From NCBI GenBank assembly GCA_044356825.1, contig JBIKVM010000013.1, positions 1-28,508 of the forward strand: 28,508 bases of DNA, written 5' to 3'. A program made the position numbers and the translations under genes. Of this stretch, positions 11,178 to 20,869 are shown piece after piece. Numbering within the stretch: position 1 is the first letter of the stretch; the number at the start of each line of letters is the position of its first letter. The notes below the pieces were generated by a model. It was not told where the DNA came from. It made no database searches and was given only the letters and a program-made list of their open reading frames with translations. This stretch comes from JAUREX01 sp044356825 (GTDB lineage: Bacteria; Pseudomonadota; Alphaproteobacteria; Rhodobacterales; Rhodobacteraceae).

Positions 11178-12050
11178 TTAGGCGCGGGGGGGCGCACCCT
11201 CAAGGGCGCGGGCGATGAGCGCGGTGAAATCATCGGGCGTGCGGACCTGCGCCACCTCCTCGGCCTTGACCGAGACGCCCCAGTTGCGCGCCATCGCGGC
11301 ATAGAGCGGCTGGCGGTGGGCAAGCGCGCGCGCATAGGTCCAGCGCACGAAGGCGTCGGGGTCGACCTCGGCCTCGGCCAGCCCGGTTTCGCGGCCATAG
11401 TCGGCCCAGGCGCGCATCAGGAAATCGGGCCGATAATACATGGGCTTCGGCGCGCGGTCGAAGCGGCGGATGAGTTCGCCCGTATGCGCCTCCGACCCCT
11501 CGATCCAGACGAGCAGCATCTCGGCCGCGAGCGCCGTCAGCACCGGATCGGCCGGGTTCTCGGGGTCCACGACCTCGCAGATCGAGCCGCCCGAGTCGCA
11601 GATGAAATGCGGATAGCCGTAGATCTCGGACGCCCGCGCGATGAAGCGCGGCGCGTCGAGCAGGGCCGCGATCTCGGCCTCGCGGTGCTGGTCCTGCCGG
11701 AGGCGGTATTCGTGCAGGCTGAGGCCGCCCCGCGCCGGATCGCCCGGCTTGCCGAGATAGGTCGAGAGGGGCGCGAGGTTCTCGAAGGTGATGTTCGAGC
11801 CGATGTGGACCGAATCCGTCAGCAGAAGTTCGCGCAGGAAGGGGACCTTCATCGCCTCGCGCTTGAAGTTGTCGGTGATGTGCTCGCCCATGTAGCGGGT
11901 GCCGATGCGGTAATCGACCGAGTAATGGAACCACCCGCCGGCCGCGCGCAGCATCCCCGCGACATGGGTCTTGCCGAGCCCCGACATCCCGAACACGAGC
12001 ACCCGGCGCGCCGGCGAACCGAGCCATTCCCCTGCCGTCAGCCGCATCAT
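11178..12050 (-). CDS. P-loop ATPase of unknown role
   Basis: The 290-aa cytosolic protein has one clear feature, the Walker A motif GMSGLGKT at residues 21-28, near the N-terminus. That placement is typical of small P-loop kinases and ATPases. Later segments such as HFICDSGGSICEVVDPEN and DRAPKPMYY look well conserved but match no function I recognise. Similar proteins occur in related Rhodobacterales. It is first in a set with metAA and the lipoprotein hydrolase. Three starts are possible: ATG 12068, ATG 12050 and ATG 12047. The first two each have GGGGCGCGG directly upstream, in what looks like a small duplication; 12050 is chosen as the best compromise. A kinase role is conceivable but not shown. 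Confidence 0.8.
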   Translation of the reverse strand: MMRLTAGEWLGSPARRVLVFGMSGLGKTHVAGMLRAAGGWFHYSVDYRIGTRYMGEHITDNFKREAMKVPFLRELLLTDSVHIGSNITFENLAPLSTYLGKPGDPARGGLSLHEYRLRQDQHREAEIAALLDAPRFIARASEIYGYPHFICDSGGSICEVVDPENPADPVLTALAAEMLLVWIEGSEAHTGELIRRFDRAPKPMYYRPDFLMRAWADYGRETGLAEAEVDPDAFVRWTYARALAHRQPLYAAMARNWGVSVKAEEVAQVRTPDDFTALIARALEGAPPRA

Positions 12051-12194
12051 CCGCGCCCCTTGCCCCATCCGCGCCCCTCGCACCAGATTTCCCCCCGTTT
12101 TGCAAGGCCGCGCACCGGGGCGGGAGGTGGAAAGAATATTGCGCAGACCTAGAAAAACGCGCATGAGGGCCGCAAACCCCGGCAGGGGTCCGGC
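12051..12194. promoter_or_regulatory. Divergent intergenic region between the P-loop ATPase gene and pntA
   Basis: These 144 bases must hold the starts of transcription of two opposite units. They contain AT-richer patches (AAAGAATATT near 12132-12141 and TAGAAAAA near 12150) that could be -10 regions, but I could not fit a convincing -35/-10 pair in either direction. Confidence 0.4.
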
Positions 12195-13799
12195 GTGACG
12201 AAGGGGGACGATGGCGTGAGCGGCAGACTGACGATCGGCGCACCGAAGGAGGTGTTCGCGGGCGAGGCGCGGGTGGCGATGACGCCCGACTCGGCGCTCC
12301 AGTTGCAGAAACTCGGCTATGCCTGCGCCATCGAGGCGGGGGCGGGCAACGCGGCGGGCTTTTCGGACGATACCTATCGCGCCGCGGGCGTCACGGTCCT
12401 GCCCGACGCCGCGGCCCTCTGGGCGGGCGCCGAGATCGTCGTGAAGGTCCGCGGGCCCGAGCCCGCCGAGGCCGAGCGGCTGCGCGCGGGCCAGACGCTG
12501 ATCTCCTTCTTCTGGCCGGCGCAGAACGCCGATCTGCTCGAGGCCTGCCGGGCCAGGGGCGCGAACGTGATCGCGATGGACATGGTCCCGCGCATCTCGC
12601 GAGCGCAGAAGATGGATGCGCTCTCGTCCATGGCCAACATCGCGGGCTATCGCGCCGTGATCGAGGCGGGCGCCAATTTCGGCCGCTTCTTCACCGGTCA
12701 GGTGACGGCGGCGGGCAAGGTGCCGCCGGCCAAGGTGCTCGTCGTGGGCGCGGGTGTCGCGGGCCTCGCCGCGATCGGCACGGCCGTCAGCCTCGGCGCC
12801 ATCGTCAACGCCTTCGACGTGCGCCCCGAGGTCGCCGAGCAGATCGAATCGATGGGCGCCAATTTCGTCTTCCTCGAGTTCGAACCCGCGCAGGACGGCG
12901 CCGCGACGGGCGGCTATGCCGCGCCCTCGAGCCCCGAGTTCCGCGAAAAGCAGCTCGCGAAGTTCCGCGAGCTTGCGCCCGAGATGGACATCGTCATCAC
13001 CACCGCCCTCATCCCCGGCCGGCCGGCGCCCAAGCTCTGGACGGCCGACATGGTCGGGATGATGAAGCGCGGCTCGGTCATCGTCGATCTGGCTGCCGAG
13101 CGCGGCGGCAACTGCGACCTGACGGTGCCCGACCAGAAGATCGTCACCGACAACGGCGTGACGATCGTGGGCTACACCGATTTCCCGAGCCGGATGGCGA
13201 CGCAGGCCTCGAACCTCTATGCCACGAACATCCGCCACATGATGACGGACCTCACCCCGAAAAAGGACGGGGTGCTCGTGCACAACATGGAGGATGACGT
13301 CATCCGCGGCGCGACCGTGACGCATGCGGGCGCGGTCACCTTCCCGCCGCCGCCGCCCAAGGTCGCGGCGATCGCGGCCGCCAAGCCCAAGGAGAAGCCC
13401 AAGGAGCCCACGCCCGAAGAGCGGCGCGCGGCCGAGGTCGCGGCCTTCCGCGCCCAGACGCGCCAGCAGGTCGGCCTGCTGGTCGGTGGCGGGCTTTTGC
13501 TGCTCGCCGTCGGGCTCGTCGCACCGGCGAGCTTCATGCAGCACTTCATCGTCTTCGTGCTCGCGGTCTTCGTGGGCTTCCAGGTCATCTGGAACGTCAG
13601 CCACAGCCTGCACACGCCCCTGATGGCGGTGACGAACGCGATCTCGTCGATCATCATCCTCGGCGCGCTCATGCAGATCGGTTCGGGGTCGTTCCTCGTG
13701 ATCGTGCTTGCGGCGCTCTCGGTCTTCATGGCCGGGATCAACATCTTCGGCGGGTTCATGGTGACGCGCCGGATGCTCGCCATGTTCCAGAAGTCCTGA
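12195..13799 (+). CDS. pntA: NAD(P) transhydrogenase subunit alpha
   Basis: This is the alpha subunit of the proton-pumping transhydrogenase, which uses the proton gradient to reduce NADP+ with NADH at the inner membrane. The 534-aa product is an unsplit PntA. The NAD(H)-binding domain I (about 10-390) begins IGAPKEVFAGEARVAMTP and has the dinucleotide motif GAGVAG at 185-190. A Pro/Lys/Glu-rich linker follows, and then about four membrane helices from residue 425 to the end. Many alphaproteobacteria split this into PntAA and PntAB; here it is fused as in E. coli. The start is GTG at 12195 (AGGGG six bases upstream) or GTG at 12216 (AAGGGGG eight bases upstream); both are plausible. Confidence 0.96.
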   Translation: MTKGDDGVSGRLTIGAPKEVFAGEARVAMTPDSALQLQKLGYACAIEAGAGNAAGFSDDTYRAAGVTVLPDAAALWAGAEIVVKVRGPEPAEAERLRAGQTLISFFWPAQNADLLEACRARGANVIAMDMVPRISRAQKMDALSSMANIAGYRAVIEAGANFGRFFTGQVTAAGKVPPAKVLVVGAGVAGLAAIGTAVSLGAIVNAFDVRPEVAEQIESMGANFVFLEFEPAQDGAATGGYAAPSSPEFREKQLAKFRELAPEMDIVITTALIPGRPAPKLWTADMVGMMKRGSVIVDLAAERGGNCDLTVPDQKIVTDNGVTIVGYTDFPSRMATQASNLYATNIRHMMTDLTPKKDGVLVHNMEDDVIRGATVTHAGAVTFPPPPPKVAAIAAAKPKEKPKEPTPEERRAAEVAAFRAQTRQQVGLLVGGGLLLLAVGLVAPASFMQHFIVFVLAVFVGFQVIWNVSHSLHTPLMAVTNAISSIIILGALMQIGSGSFLVIVLAALSVFMAGINIFGGFMVTRRMLAMFQKS

Positions 13800-13812
13800 G
13801 GGGGTCGCGGTT

Positions 13813-15246
13813 ATGGATTACGGTTTCACCACCGCCGCCTATGTCGTCGCGGCCATCCTCTTCATCCTGAGCCTCGGCGGCCTCTCGGGGCAGGAGAGCG
13901 CCAAGCGCGCCGTCTGGTATGGCATCTTCGGCATGGCGCTCGCCGTCGGCGCGACGCTGCTCGGCCCCGGCTCGGGGCTGTGGCTGCTCTCGCTCGTGCT
14001 CATCGCCGCGGGCGGGGTGCTCGGCTGGATCGTCGCGCAGCGCGTGCAGATGACCGAGATGCCCCAGCTCGTCGCCGCCATGCACAGCCTCGTGGGCCTC
14101 GCGGCGGTGTTCGTGGGCTTCAACGCCGATCTCGAACTTTCCCGCGTGCTCGCGATGGACGAGGCGGCGCGCAAGGGGCTCGAAGGCTTCGCGGCGGTGC
14201 TTGCCAAGAAATCCGGGGTCGAGATCGCGATCCTGCGGGTCGAGGTCTTCCTCGGCGTCTTCATCGGCGCCGTGACCTTCACAGGCTCGGTCATCGCGTT
14301 CGGCAAGCTTGCCGGCAAGGTCACGAGTGCCGCCAAGAAGCTGCCCGGCGGGCATGTCCTCAATGCCGGGGCGGCGATCGGGTCGGCAGCGCTCGGCGTG
14401 CTCTACTTCAACGATGCCGGTCTCTGGACGCTCGCACTCATGACGCTGCTTGCGTTCTTCATCGGCTATCACCTCATCATGGGGATCGGGGGTGCCGACA
14501 TGCCCGTGGTCGTCTCGATGCTCAACAGCTATTCGGGCTGGGCGGCGGCGGCGATCGGCTTCAGCCTCGGCAACGATCTGCTGATCGTGGTGGGCGCGCT
14601 GGTCGGCTCCTCGGGGGCGATCCTGTCCTACATCATGTGCAAGGCGATGAACCGCTCCTTCGTCTCGGTGATCCTCGGGGGCTTCGGCTCCACCACCGGG
14701 CCCGCGATGGAGATCGCGGGCGAGCAGATCGCGATCGACGCCGAAGGGGTCGCGGCCGCGCTCAACGATGCGGATTCGGTCATCATCATCCCGGGCTACG
14801 GCATGGCGGTGGCGCAGGCGCAGCAATCGGTCAGCGAACTGACGCGCAAGCTGCGCGCCAAGGGCAAGAACGTCCGCTTTGCCATCCACCCCGTCGCGGG
14901 GCGGCTGCCCGGCCACATGAACGTGCTGCTGGCCGAGGCCAAGGTGCCCTATGACATCGTGCTCGAGATGGACGAGATCAACGAGGATTTCCCCTCGACC
15001 GACGTCGCCATCGTCATCGGCTCGAACGACATCGTGAACCCGGCCGCGCAGGAAGACCCCAACAGCCCCATCGCGGGGATGCCGGTGCTCGAATGCTGGA
15101 AGGCCAAACAGGTCTTCGTCTCCAAGCGCGGGCAGGGCACGGGCTATTCCGGCATCGAGAACCCGCTCTTCTACAAGGAGAACACGCGGATGTTCTATGG
15201 CGACGCCAAGAAGTCGATCGACGCGCTTCTGCCGATGATCGAGTGA
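13813..15246 (+). CDS. pntB: NAD(P) transhydrogenase subunit beta
   Basis: This is the partner of PntA. The 477-aa product has an N-terminal membrane domain (about residues 1-270, some eight to nine helices) that forms the proton channel with PntA, and a C-terminal NADP(H)-binding domain III. Domain III shows GYGMAVAQAQ at 328-337 and HPVAGRLPGHMNVLLAEA, then the conserved IGSNDIVNPAAQ and KRGQGTGYSGIEN segments. It starts 13 bases after pntA, with GGGG as ribosome site. The product supplies NADPH, consistent with the redox-flavoured neighbours downstream. Confidence 0.97.
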   Translation: MDYGFTTAAYVVAAILFILSLGGLSGQESAKRAVWYGIFGMALAVGATLLGPGSGLWLLSLVLIAAGGVLGWIVAQRVQMTEMPQLVAAMHSLVGLAAVFVGFNADLELSRVLAMDEAARKGLEGFAAVLAKKSGVEIAILRVEVFLGVFIGAVTFTGSVIAFGKLAGKVTSAAKKLPGGHVLNAGAAIGSAALGVLYFNDAGLWTLALMTLLAFFIGYHLIMGIGGADMPVVVSMLNSYSGWAAAAIGFSLGNDLLIVVGALVGSSGAILSYIMCKAMNRSFVSVILGGFGSTTGPAMEIAGEQIAIDAEGVAAALNDADSVIIIPGYGMAVAQAQQSVSELTRKLRAKGKNVRFAIHPVAGRLPGHMNVLLAEAKVPYDIVLEMDEINEDFPSTDVAIVIGSNDIVNPAAQEDPNSPIAGMPVLECWKAKQVFVSKRGQGTGYSGIENPLFYKENTRMFYGDAKKSIDALLPMIE

Positions 15247-15271
15247 TGCGGGCGGGGCGGGGACGGGTGAG

Positions 15272-16555
15272 ATGACCACGGCCATCGACCACCCGCAACG
15301 CTATCCGCTTGTGAACGAGCTGCACGCGCGGCCGTTTCCGACGCTGCGCCCGCCCTGCCATGCCGTCTACATCGCGATCAAGGAACCCTCGAGTGCCGCC
15401 AACCGCGACCGCGAGCGCGACCGAGCGCATCTCGTGGCGCTGCTCGACCGCCACGGGGCGCCCCATCCGCAAACCGGCGTCACCCATTACTCGGGCCAGA
15501 TCGGGCGGCATACCCTCAAGTGGGAAAGCCATACCGAGTTCGTGACCTATTCGGCCTTCGCGCCGGGGCTCGCCGAACGCCCCTTCGATCCGTCGAAGGC
15601 CGAGGTGTTCCCCGAGGCCTGGGTCGCTGCCGCACCGGGGCGGCGGATCGCGTCCGTCCTGATCCGGGTCGAGGAGATGCCCGAGGACGAGGCGCAGATC
15701 GCGGCGAAGCTCGAGGACTGGTTCGTGCCCGAAAGCCTCGCCTGCGCGAGCATCCTCGATGGTTCGGGGATCGTCGCGGGGGATTTCCGCATCGATCCCG
15801 CCGGGCACATGCGCTTTGCCGTCTTCGTGCGCCCCGGCACGGGTGAGCGGCGCGTGGGCCGGATCGTGCAGCGGCTGTGCGAGATCGAGACCTATCGTGC
15901 CATGTCGATGCTGGGGCTTGGTCAGGCGCGCGAACTGGGCGGGCGGCTCAACGCGCTCGACCCCGAGCTGTCGGCGCTGGTCAGCACGCTCACGGACGAG
16001 ACGGGACCGGCCGAGAACAACCTGCACGAGCTCTTGCGCATCGCGGCCGAGCTCGAGTCGCTCGCGGTCGGCTTCTCCTTCCGCGCGGGCGCGACGGCGG
16101 CCTATGAGGCGATCGTGAACGACCGCATCGCGGTCCTGCGCGAGGAGCGGTTCCAGGGCCGCCAGACCTTCGGCGAGTTCATGCGCCGGCGCTACGATCC
16201 CGCCATGCGCACCGTGAAGTCGGTCGAGAACCGGCTCGGCGCGATGCTCGAACGCGCCGCGCGCGCGGCCGAGTTGCTGCGCACCCGCGTCGATGTCCAG
16301 CGCTCGGCGCAAAACCAGCTTCTGCTCGCCAGCATGGACCGCCGCGCCGATCTGCAACTGCGGCTTCAGCGCACGGTCGAGGGGCTCTCGGTCGTGGCGA
16401 TCAGCTATTATGCCGTGAACCTCGCGGCCTATCTCGTCGCGCCGCTGGCCGAGGTGGCGGGGGTCGGCAAGGCCGCGTCCCTCGCGGTGCTGACGCCGCT
16501 TGTCTTTCTCGCGGTCTGGGCGATGGTGCGGCAGTTGCGTCGTTCCGTCCACTGA
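15272..16555 (+). CDS. DUF3422 family protein, membrane-anchored
   Basis: The 427-aa protein matches the DUF3422 pattern: HPQRYPLVNELHARPFP at the N-terminus, then GQIGRHTLKWESHTEF and the central FVRPGTGERRVGRIVQRLCE. The C-terminal quarter holds helical, charged segments followed by two hydrophobic stretches (about 365-385 and 395-415) that should anchor it in the membrane. No catalytic motif is evident and the family has no established function. The gene begins 25 bases after pntB on the same strand and is probably co-transcribed with the transhydrogenase, so a role linked to membrane redox state is a contextual guess. Confidence 0.88.
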   Translation: MTTAIDHPQRYPLVNELHARPFPTLRPPCHAVYIAIKEPSSAANRDRERDRAHLVALLDRHGAPHPQTGVTHYSGQIGRHTLKWESHTEFVTYSAFAPGLAERPFDPSKAEVFPEAWVAAAPGRRIASVLIRVEEMPEDEAQIAAKLEDWFVPESLACASILDGSGIVAGDFRIDPAGHMRFAVFVRPGTGERRVGRIVQRLCEIETYRAMSMLGLGQARELGGRLNALDPELSALVSTLTDETGPAENNLHELLRIAAELESLAVGFSFRAGATAAYEAIVNDRIAVLREERFQGRQTFGEFMRRRYDPAMRTVKSVENRLGAMLERAARAAELLRTRVDVQRSAQNQLLLASMDRRADLQLRLQRTVEGLSVVAISYYAVNLAAYLVAPLAEVAGVGKAASLAVLTPLVFLAVWAMVRQLRRSVH

Positions 16556-16567
16556 AAGGCCCGCCCC

Positions 16568-17161
16568 ATGCCGCTCGTGCCCCCGCTCGATGAAGCCGAC
16601 CTTGAGCCCGCGCTGCGCGAGATGGTGCAGTTCTTCAAGGGGCCGCTCGGCGTCATTCCCAATTCCGTGCGCACCATGGCGCATGTGCCCGAGATCGCGG
16701 CCGCCTTCACCGCGCTCAACCGCGCCGTCATGGCGCCGCGCGGCCGCGTCACGCCCGAGTTCAAGCGGCTCGTGGGCTATGCCTCCTCCTTCGCCTCGGG
16801 CTGCCGCTATTGCCAGGCGCACATGATCCTCGCCTCCGAGCGCTTCGGCGCGACCGAGGCGCGGCTTGATGCCGTGTGGAATTTCGAGGAAAGCCCCGCC
16901 TTCGATGCGGCGGAAAAGGCCGCCCTCGCATTCGCGCGCGCCGCGACCGAGGTGCCCTCGGGCGTGACCGAGGCGCACTGGCAGGACCTGCGCGCCCACT
17001 GGTCGCCGGCCGAGATCGTCGAGATCATGGGGGTCGTGGCGCTATTCGGCTTCCTCAACCGCTGGAACGATTCGATGGGCACCACGCTCGAGGATCTGCC
17101 GCGCGAAAAGGGCGAGGCGCGCCTCGTGCCGACGGGCTGGAGCGTCGGCAAACACGCCTGA
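16568..17161 (+). CDS. AhpD-like / carboxymuconolactone decarboxylase family protein
   Basis: The 197-aa product has the AhpD-type redox motif GCRYCQAHM, with Cys79, Cys82 and His85 (CxxCxxH), in an otherwise all-helical protein. In AhpD this pair is a peroxidase-linked thiol centre, and relatives are often labelled peroxidase-related or alkylhydroperoxidase. The reductant and substrate here are unknown. It starts 12 bases after the DUF3422 gene and is probably the last gene of the pnt transcript. Its NRWNDSMGTTLE segment near residues 164-175 also recurs in related proteins. Confidence 0.86.
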   Translation: MPLVPPLDEADLEPALREMVQFFKGPLGVIPNSVRTMAHVPEIAAAFTALNRAVMAPRGRVTPEFKRLVGYASSFASGCRYCQAHMILASERFGATEARLDAVWNFEESPAFDAAEKAALAFARAATEVPSGVTEAHWQDLRAHWSPAEIVEIMGVVALFGFLNRWNDSMGTTLEDLPREKGEARLVPTGWSVGKHA

Positions 17162-17233
17162 GAGTGGGCCGGGAGGAAGATTCCTGTTCCGCAACCGCAC
17201 ACGAATGCGTTACAAAGATGGCGGGGAGGCGAT

Positions 17234-17251
17234 GCCGGACTGCGTTCCGGC
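17234..17251. repeat. Short inverted repeat in the acs leader
   Basis: GCCGGA (17234-17239) and TCCGGC (17246-17251) form a 6-bp stem with a six-base loop in the 138-base gap before acs. It could be an RNA hairpin in the acs 5' leader, a weak terminator of the pnt unit or a protein-binding site; there is no T run. In such GC-rich DNA a repeat this short may also be chance. Confidence 0.3.
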
Positions 17252-17299
17252 GATCACGTTTGCGGCCGCGCCGCGCCGCAGCGCATGGAGGAGGACGGA

Positions 17300-19270
<1,971 letters not shown>

Positions 19271-19296
19271 ACCCCAAAATCAAAGGCAGGCGTCCC

Positions 19297-19974
19297 ATGT
19301 CCGACCGAACCGTTCTGATCCTCCTGGGCCCCCCCGGTGCCGGCAAGGGCACGCAGGCGCGGATGCTCGAAGAAGCATTCGGCCTCGTGCAACTCTCGAC
19401 CGGCGACCTGCTCCGGGCGGCGGTCGCGGCCGGCACCGAGGCTGGCCGCGCCGCCAAGGCGGTCATGGATGCGGGCGGTCTGGTCAGCGACGGGATCGTG
19501 CTCGCGATTCTAAAGGACCGCATGGCCGAGCCTGACACGGCGCGCGGGATCATCCTCGATGGGTTCCCGCGAACCGAAGGGCAGGCGGTGGCGCTTGATC
19601 GGCTGCTCGCCGAAGGGGGGGAGAACGTGGGCGCCGTGATCTCGATGGAGGTCAACGACGCCGCGATGGTTGAACGTGTTGCGGGTCGCTACACCTGTGC
19701 GGGCTGCGGCGAGGGGTATCACGACCGCTACAAGCAGCCCAAGGTCACGGGCGTATGCGACAAGTGCGGCGCCACCTCGTTCAAGCGTCGTGCCGATGAC
19801 AATGCCGAGACGGTCGCCGCGCGTCTGGCCGCTTATCATGCGCAGACTGCGCCGCTCATCAGCTATTACGCGGCCCGTGGTGTGCTGCACCGCGTCGATG
19901 CAATGGCACCGATCGATGTCGTGGCCGATGCCATGGCCGCACAGGCGCGAAGGTTGACCGGGGCGCGCCGCTAG
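19297..19974 (+). CDS. adk: Adenylate kinase, zinc-lid type
   Basis: The enzyme converts AMP and ATP to two ADP. The 225-aa product has the P-loop GPPGAGKGT at 11-19, the AMP-binding DGFPRTEGQA, and a LID with four cysteines at 134, 137, 154 and 157 (two CxxC pairs) that should bind zinc. The longer lid form and all key arginines appear intact. It sits directly behind acs, which produces AMP, so it likely serves acetate activation. The usual adk of this group lies in the ribosomal protein spc operon, so this may be a second copy; the window cannot show that. Its TAG stop overlaps the stop of the convergent membrane-protein gene in a shared CTAG. Confidence 0.95.
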   Translation: MSDRTVLILLGPPGAGKGTQARMLEEAFGLVQLSTGDLLRAAVAAGTEAGRAAKAVMDAGGLVSDGIVLAILKDRMAEPDTARGIILDGFPRTEGQAVALDRLLAEGGENVGAVISMEVNDAAMVERVAGRYTCAGCGEGYHDRYKQPKVTGVCDKCGATSFKRRADDNAETVAARLAAYHAQTAPLISYYAARGVLHRVDAMAPIDVVADAMAAQARRLTGARR

Positions 19975-20381
19975 GGCGCTACGGCACGCACGAGCAATAC
20001 CACGCCCGAGGCGCCGATCAGGCCCGCTGCAAGCAGGCTCGACCATAGCGCCTTTTCATAAAGCTCGCCCTGCATCGCCGCGACGATCAGGCCGCGTGCA
20101 ACCGACAGTGCCGGGCGCTTCTCGGGTGCGAGCATGATCCAGACTTCGGTCTCGTCGATCCGCCGTCGGCGCGGATAACGCGCCGCTGCATAGCCGAGGC
20201 ACAGTCCGAGGATCAGATAACCGCATGCGCCGATCCGAAGCGCCAGCGCGACGTCGTGCATCGATCCCATCATGGCCATCACGATGGCAAGGCTTGCGAA
20301 GCCCGCTGCGCGCAGGACCGACAGTCGGGCAAGGTCGCGGATGCTGTCTGCGGGCAAGGCAAGGGTCCAGAGGCCCCGCAC
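19971..20381 (-). CDS. Small membrane protein of unknown function
   Basis: The 136-aa product has about three hydrophobic segments: AAGFASLAIVMAMMGSM, then IGACGYLILGLCLGYAA, and ASGVVLLVRAV close to the end. Between them is a basic and acidic loop (RRRRIDETEVWIML, about residues 75-88). I recognise no family. The start is GTG at 20381, with AAGGG a few bases upstream, and lies seven bases after the preceding gene. It is the last gene of the minus-strand set downstream of the symporter and shares CTAG with the stop of adk. Confidence 0.65.
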   Translation of the reverse strand: MRGLWTLALPADSIRDLARLSVLRAAGFASLAIVMAMMGSMHDVALALRIGACGYLILGLCLGYAAARYPRRRRIDETEVWIMLAPEKRPALSVARGLIVAAMQGELYEKALWSSLLAAGLIGASGVVLLVRAVAP

Positions 20382-20388
20382 GGGCCCT

Positions 20389-20793
20389 TCAGCCGATTAC
20401 GCTCGCGACGACGAGGTAGATCACGATGAACAGGGGCGGGACACCCAGATAGGCATCCCCGAAGAGAAAGAGCTTGAGCACGAAGAAGAGGAACGCCCCG
20501 TAGAGCGACACCGCGAAGGGCAGCAGGAAGCCCGGCGTGATCGGGGCGATCAGGGCGAGCAACGGATCGCTCACGCGCCTCAGGACGACGAAGAAGGCGA
20601 TGTCGCGCTCAACCCCGATCAGGAATTCGAGCACGCCGCGCGAGAAGAGCAGCGCGGCAACCGCGGTCAGCGCATAGGTTCCGCCGAGATAGACCGCCAC
20701 CTCTCCCGGCATGTCCGAGAGAAGGAATGTCGCAACCGCAAGCAGGTAGAACCCCGCAAGCATCAGGAGGCCGCGCAGCACGGGTGAGGACAT
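20389..20793 (-). CDS. Small membrane protein of unknown function
   Basis: The 134-aa product is strongly hydrophobic, with about four membrane segments starting at residues 7, 36, 86 and 116. The segment VLRRVSDPLLALIAPITPG distantly recalls the RvxDPll pattern of YggT-like proteins, but this is too weak to name it. The ATG at 20793 has GGAGG nine bases upstream. It lies 76 bases downstream of the symporter gene, with a strong terminator hairpin in between, and is coupled to the next small membrane protein (7-base gap). Membership in the uptake locus is inferred from order only. Confidence 0.68.
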   Translation of the reverse strand: MSSPVLRGLLMLAGFYLLAVATFLLSDMPGEVAVYLGGTYALTAVAALLFSRGVLEFLIGVERDIAFFVVLRRVSDPLLALIAPITPGFLLPFAVSLYGAFLFFVLKLFLFGDAYLGVPPLFIVIYLVVASVIG

Positions 20794-20817
20794 GGTCAGA
20801 AGCCTCCGGGGTTCCTG

Positions 20818-20846
20818 AAAAACGCAGGGCCCCGAAGGGCCCTGCG
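20818..20846 (-). terminator. Rho-independent terminator after the symporter gene
   Basis: On the minus strand a perfect 10-bp stem (CGCAGGGCCC with GGGCCCTGCG, 20846-20823) closes a UUCG tetraloop flanked by C and G, followed by five Us (20822-20818). This is a textbook intrinsic terminator, 23 bases after the symporter stop. The next gene on the same strand begins only 25 bases later, so that gene depends on read-through or on a promoter overlapping the hairpin. Confidence 0.9.
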
Positions 20847-20869
20847 CCGGTGTTCATGCCGCTGCGCCG

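Noticed and set aside
11178..13613. 811-aa minus-strand open frame
   Set aside because: Only its last 290 residues look like protein; the upstream part is the shadow of pntA, so the start was moved to 12050.
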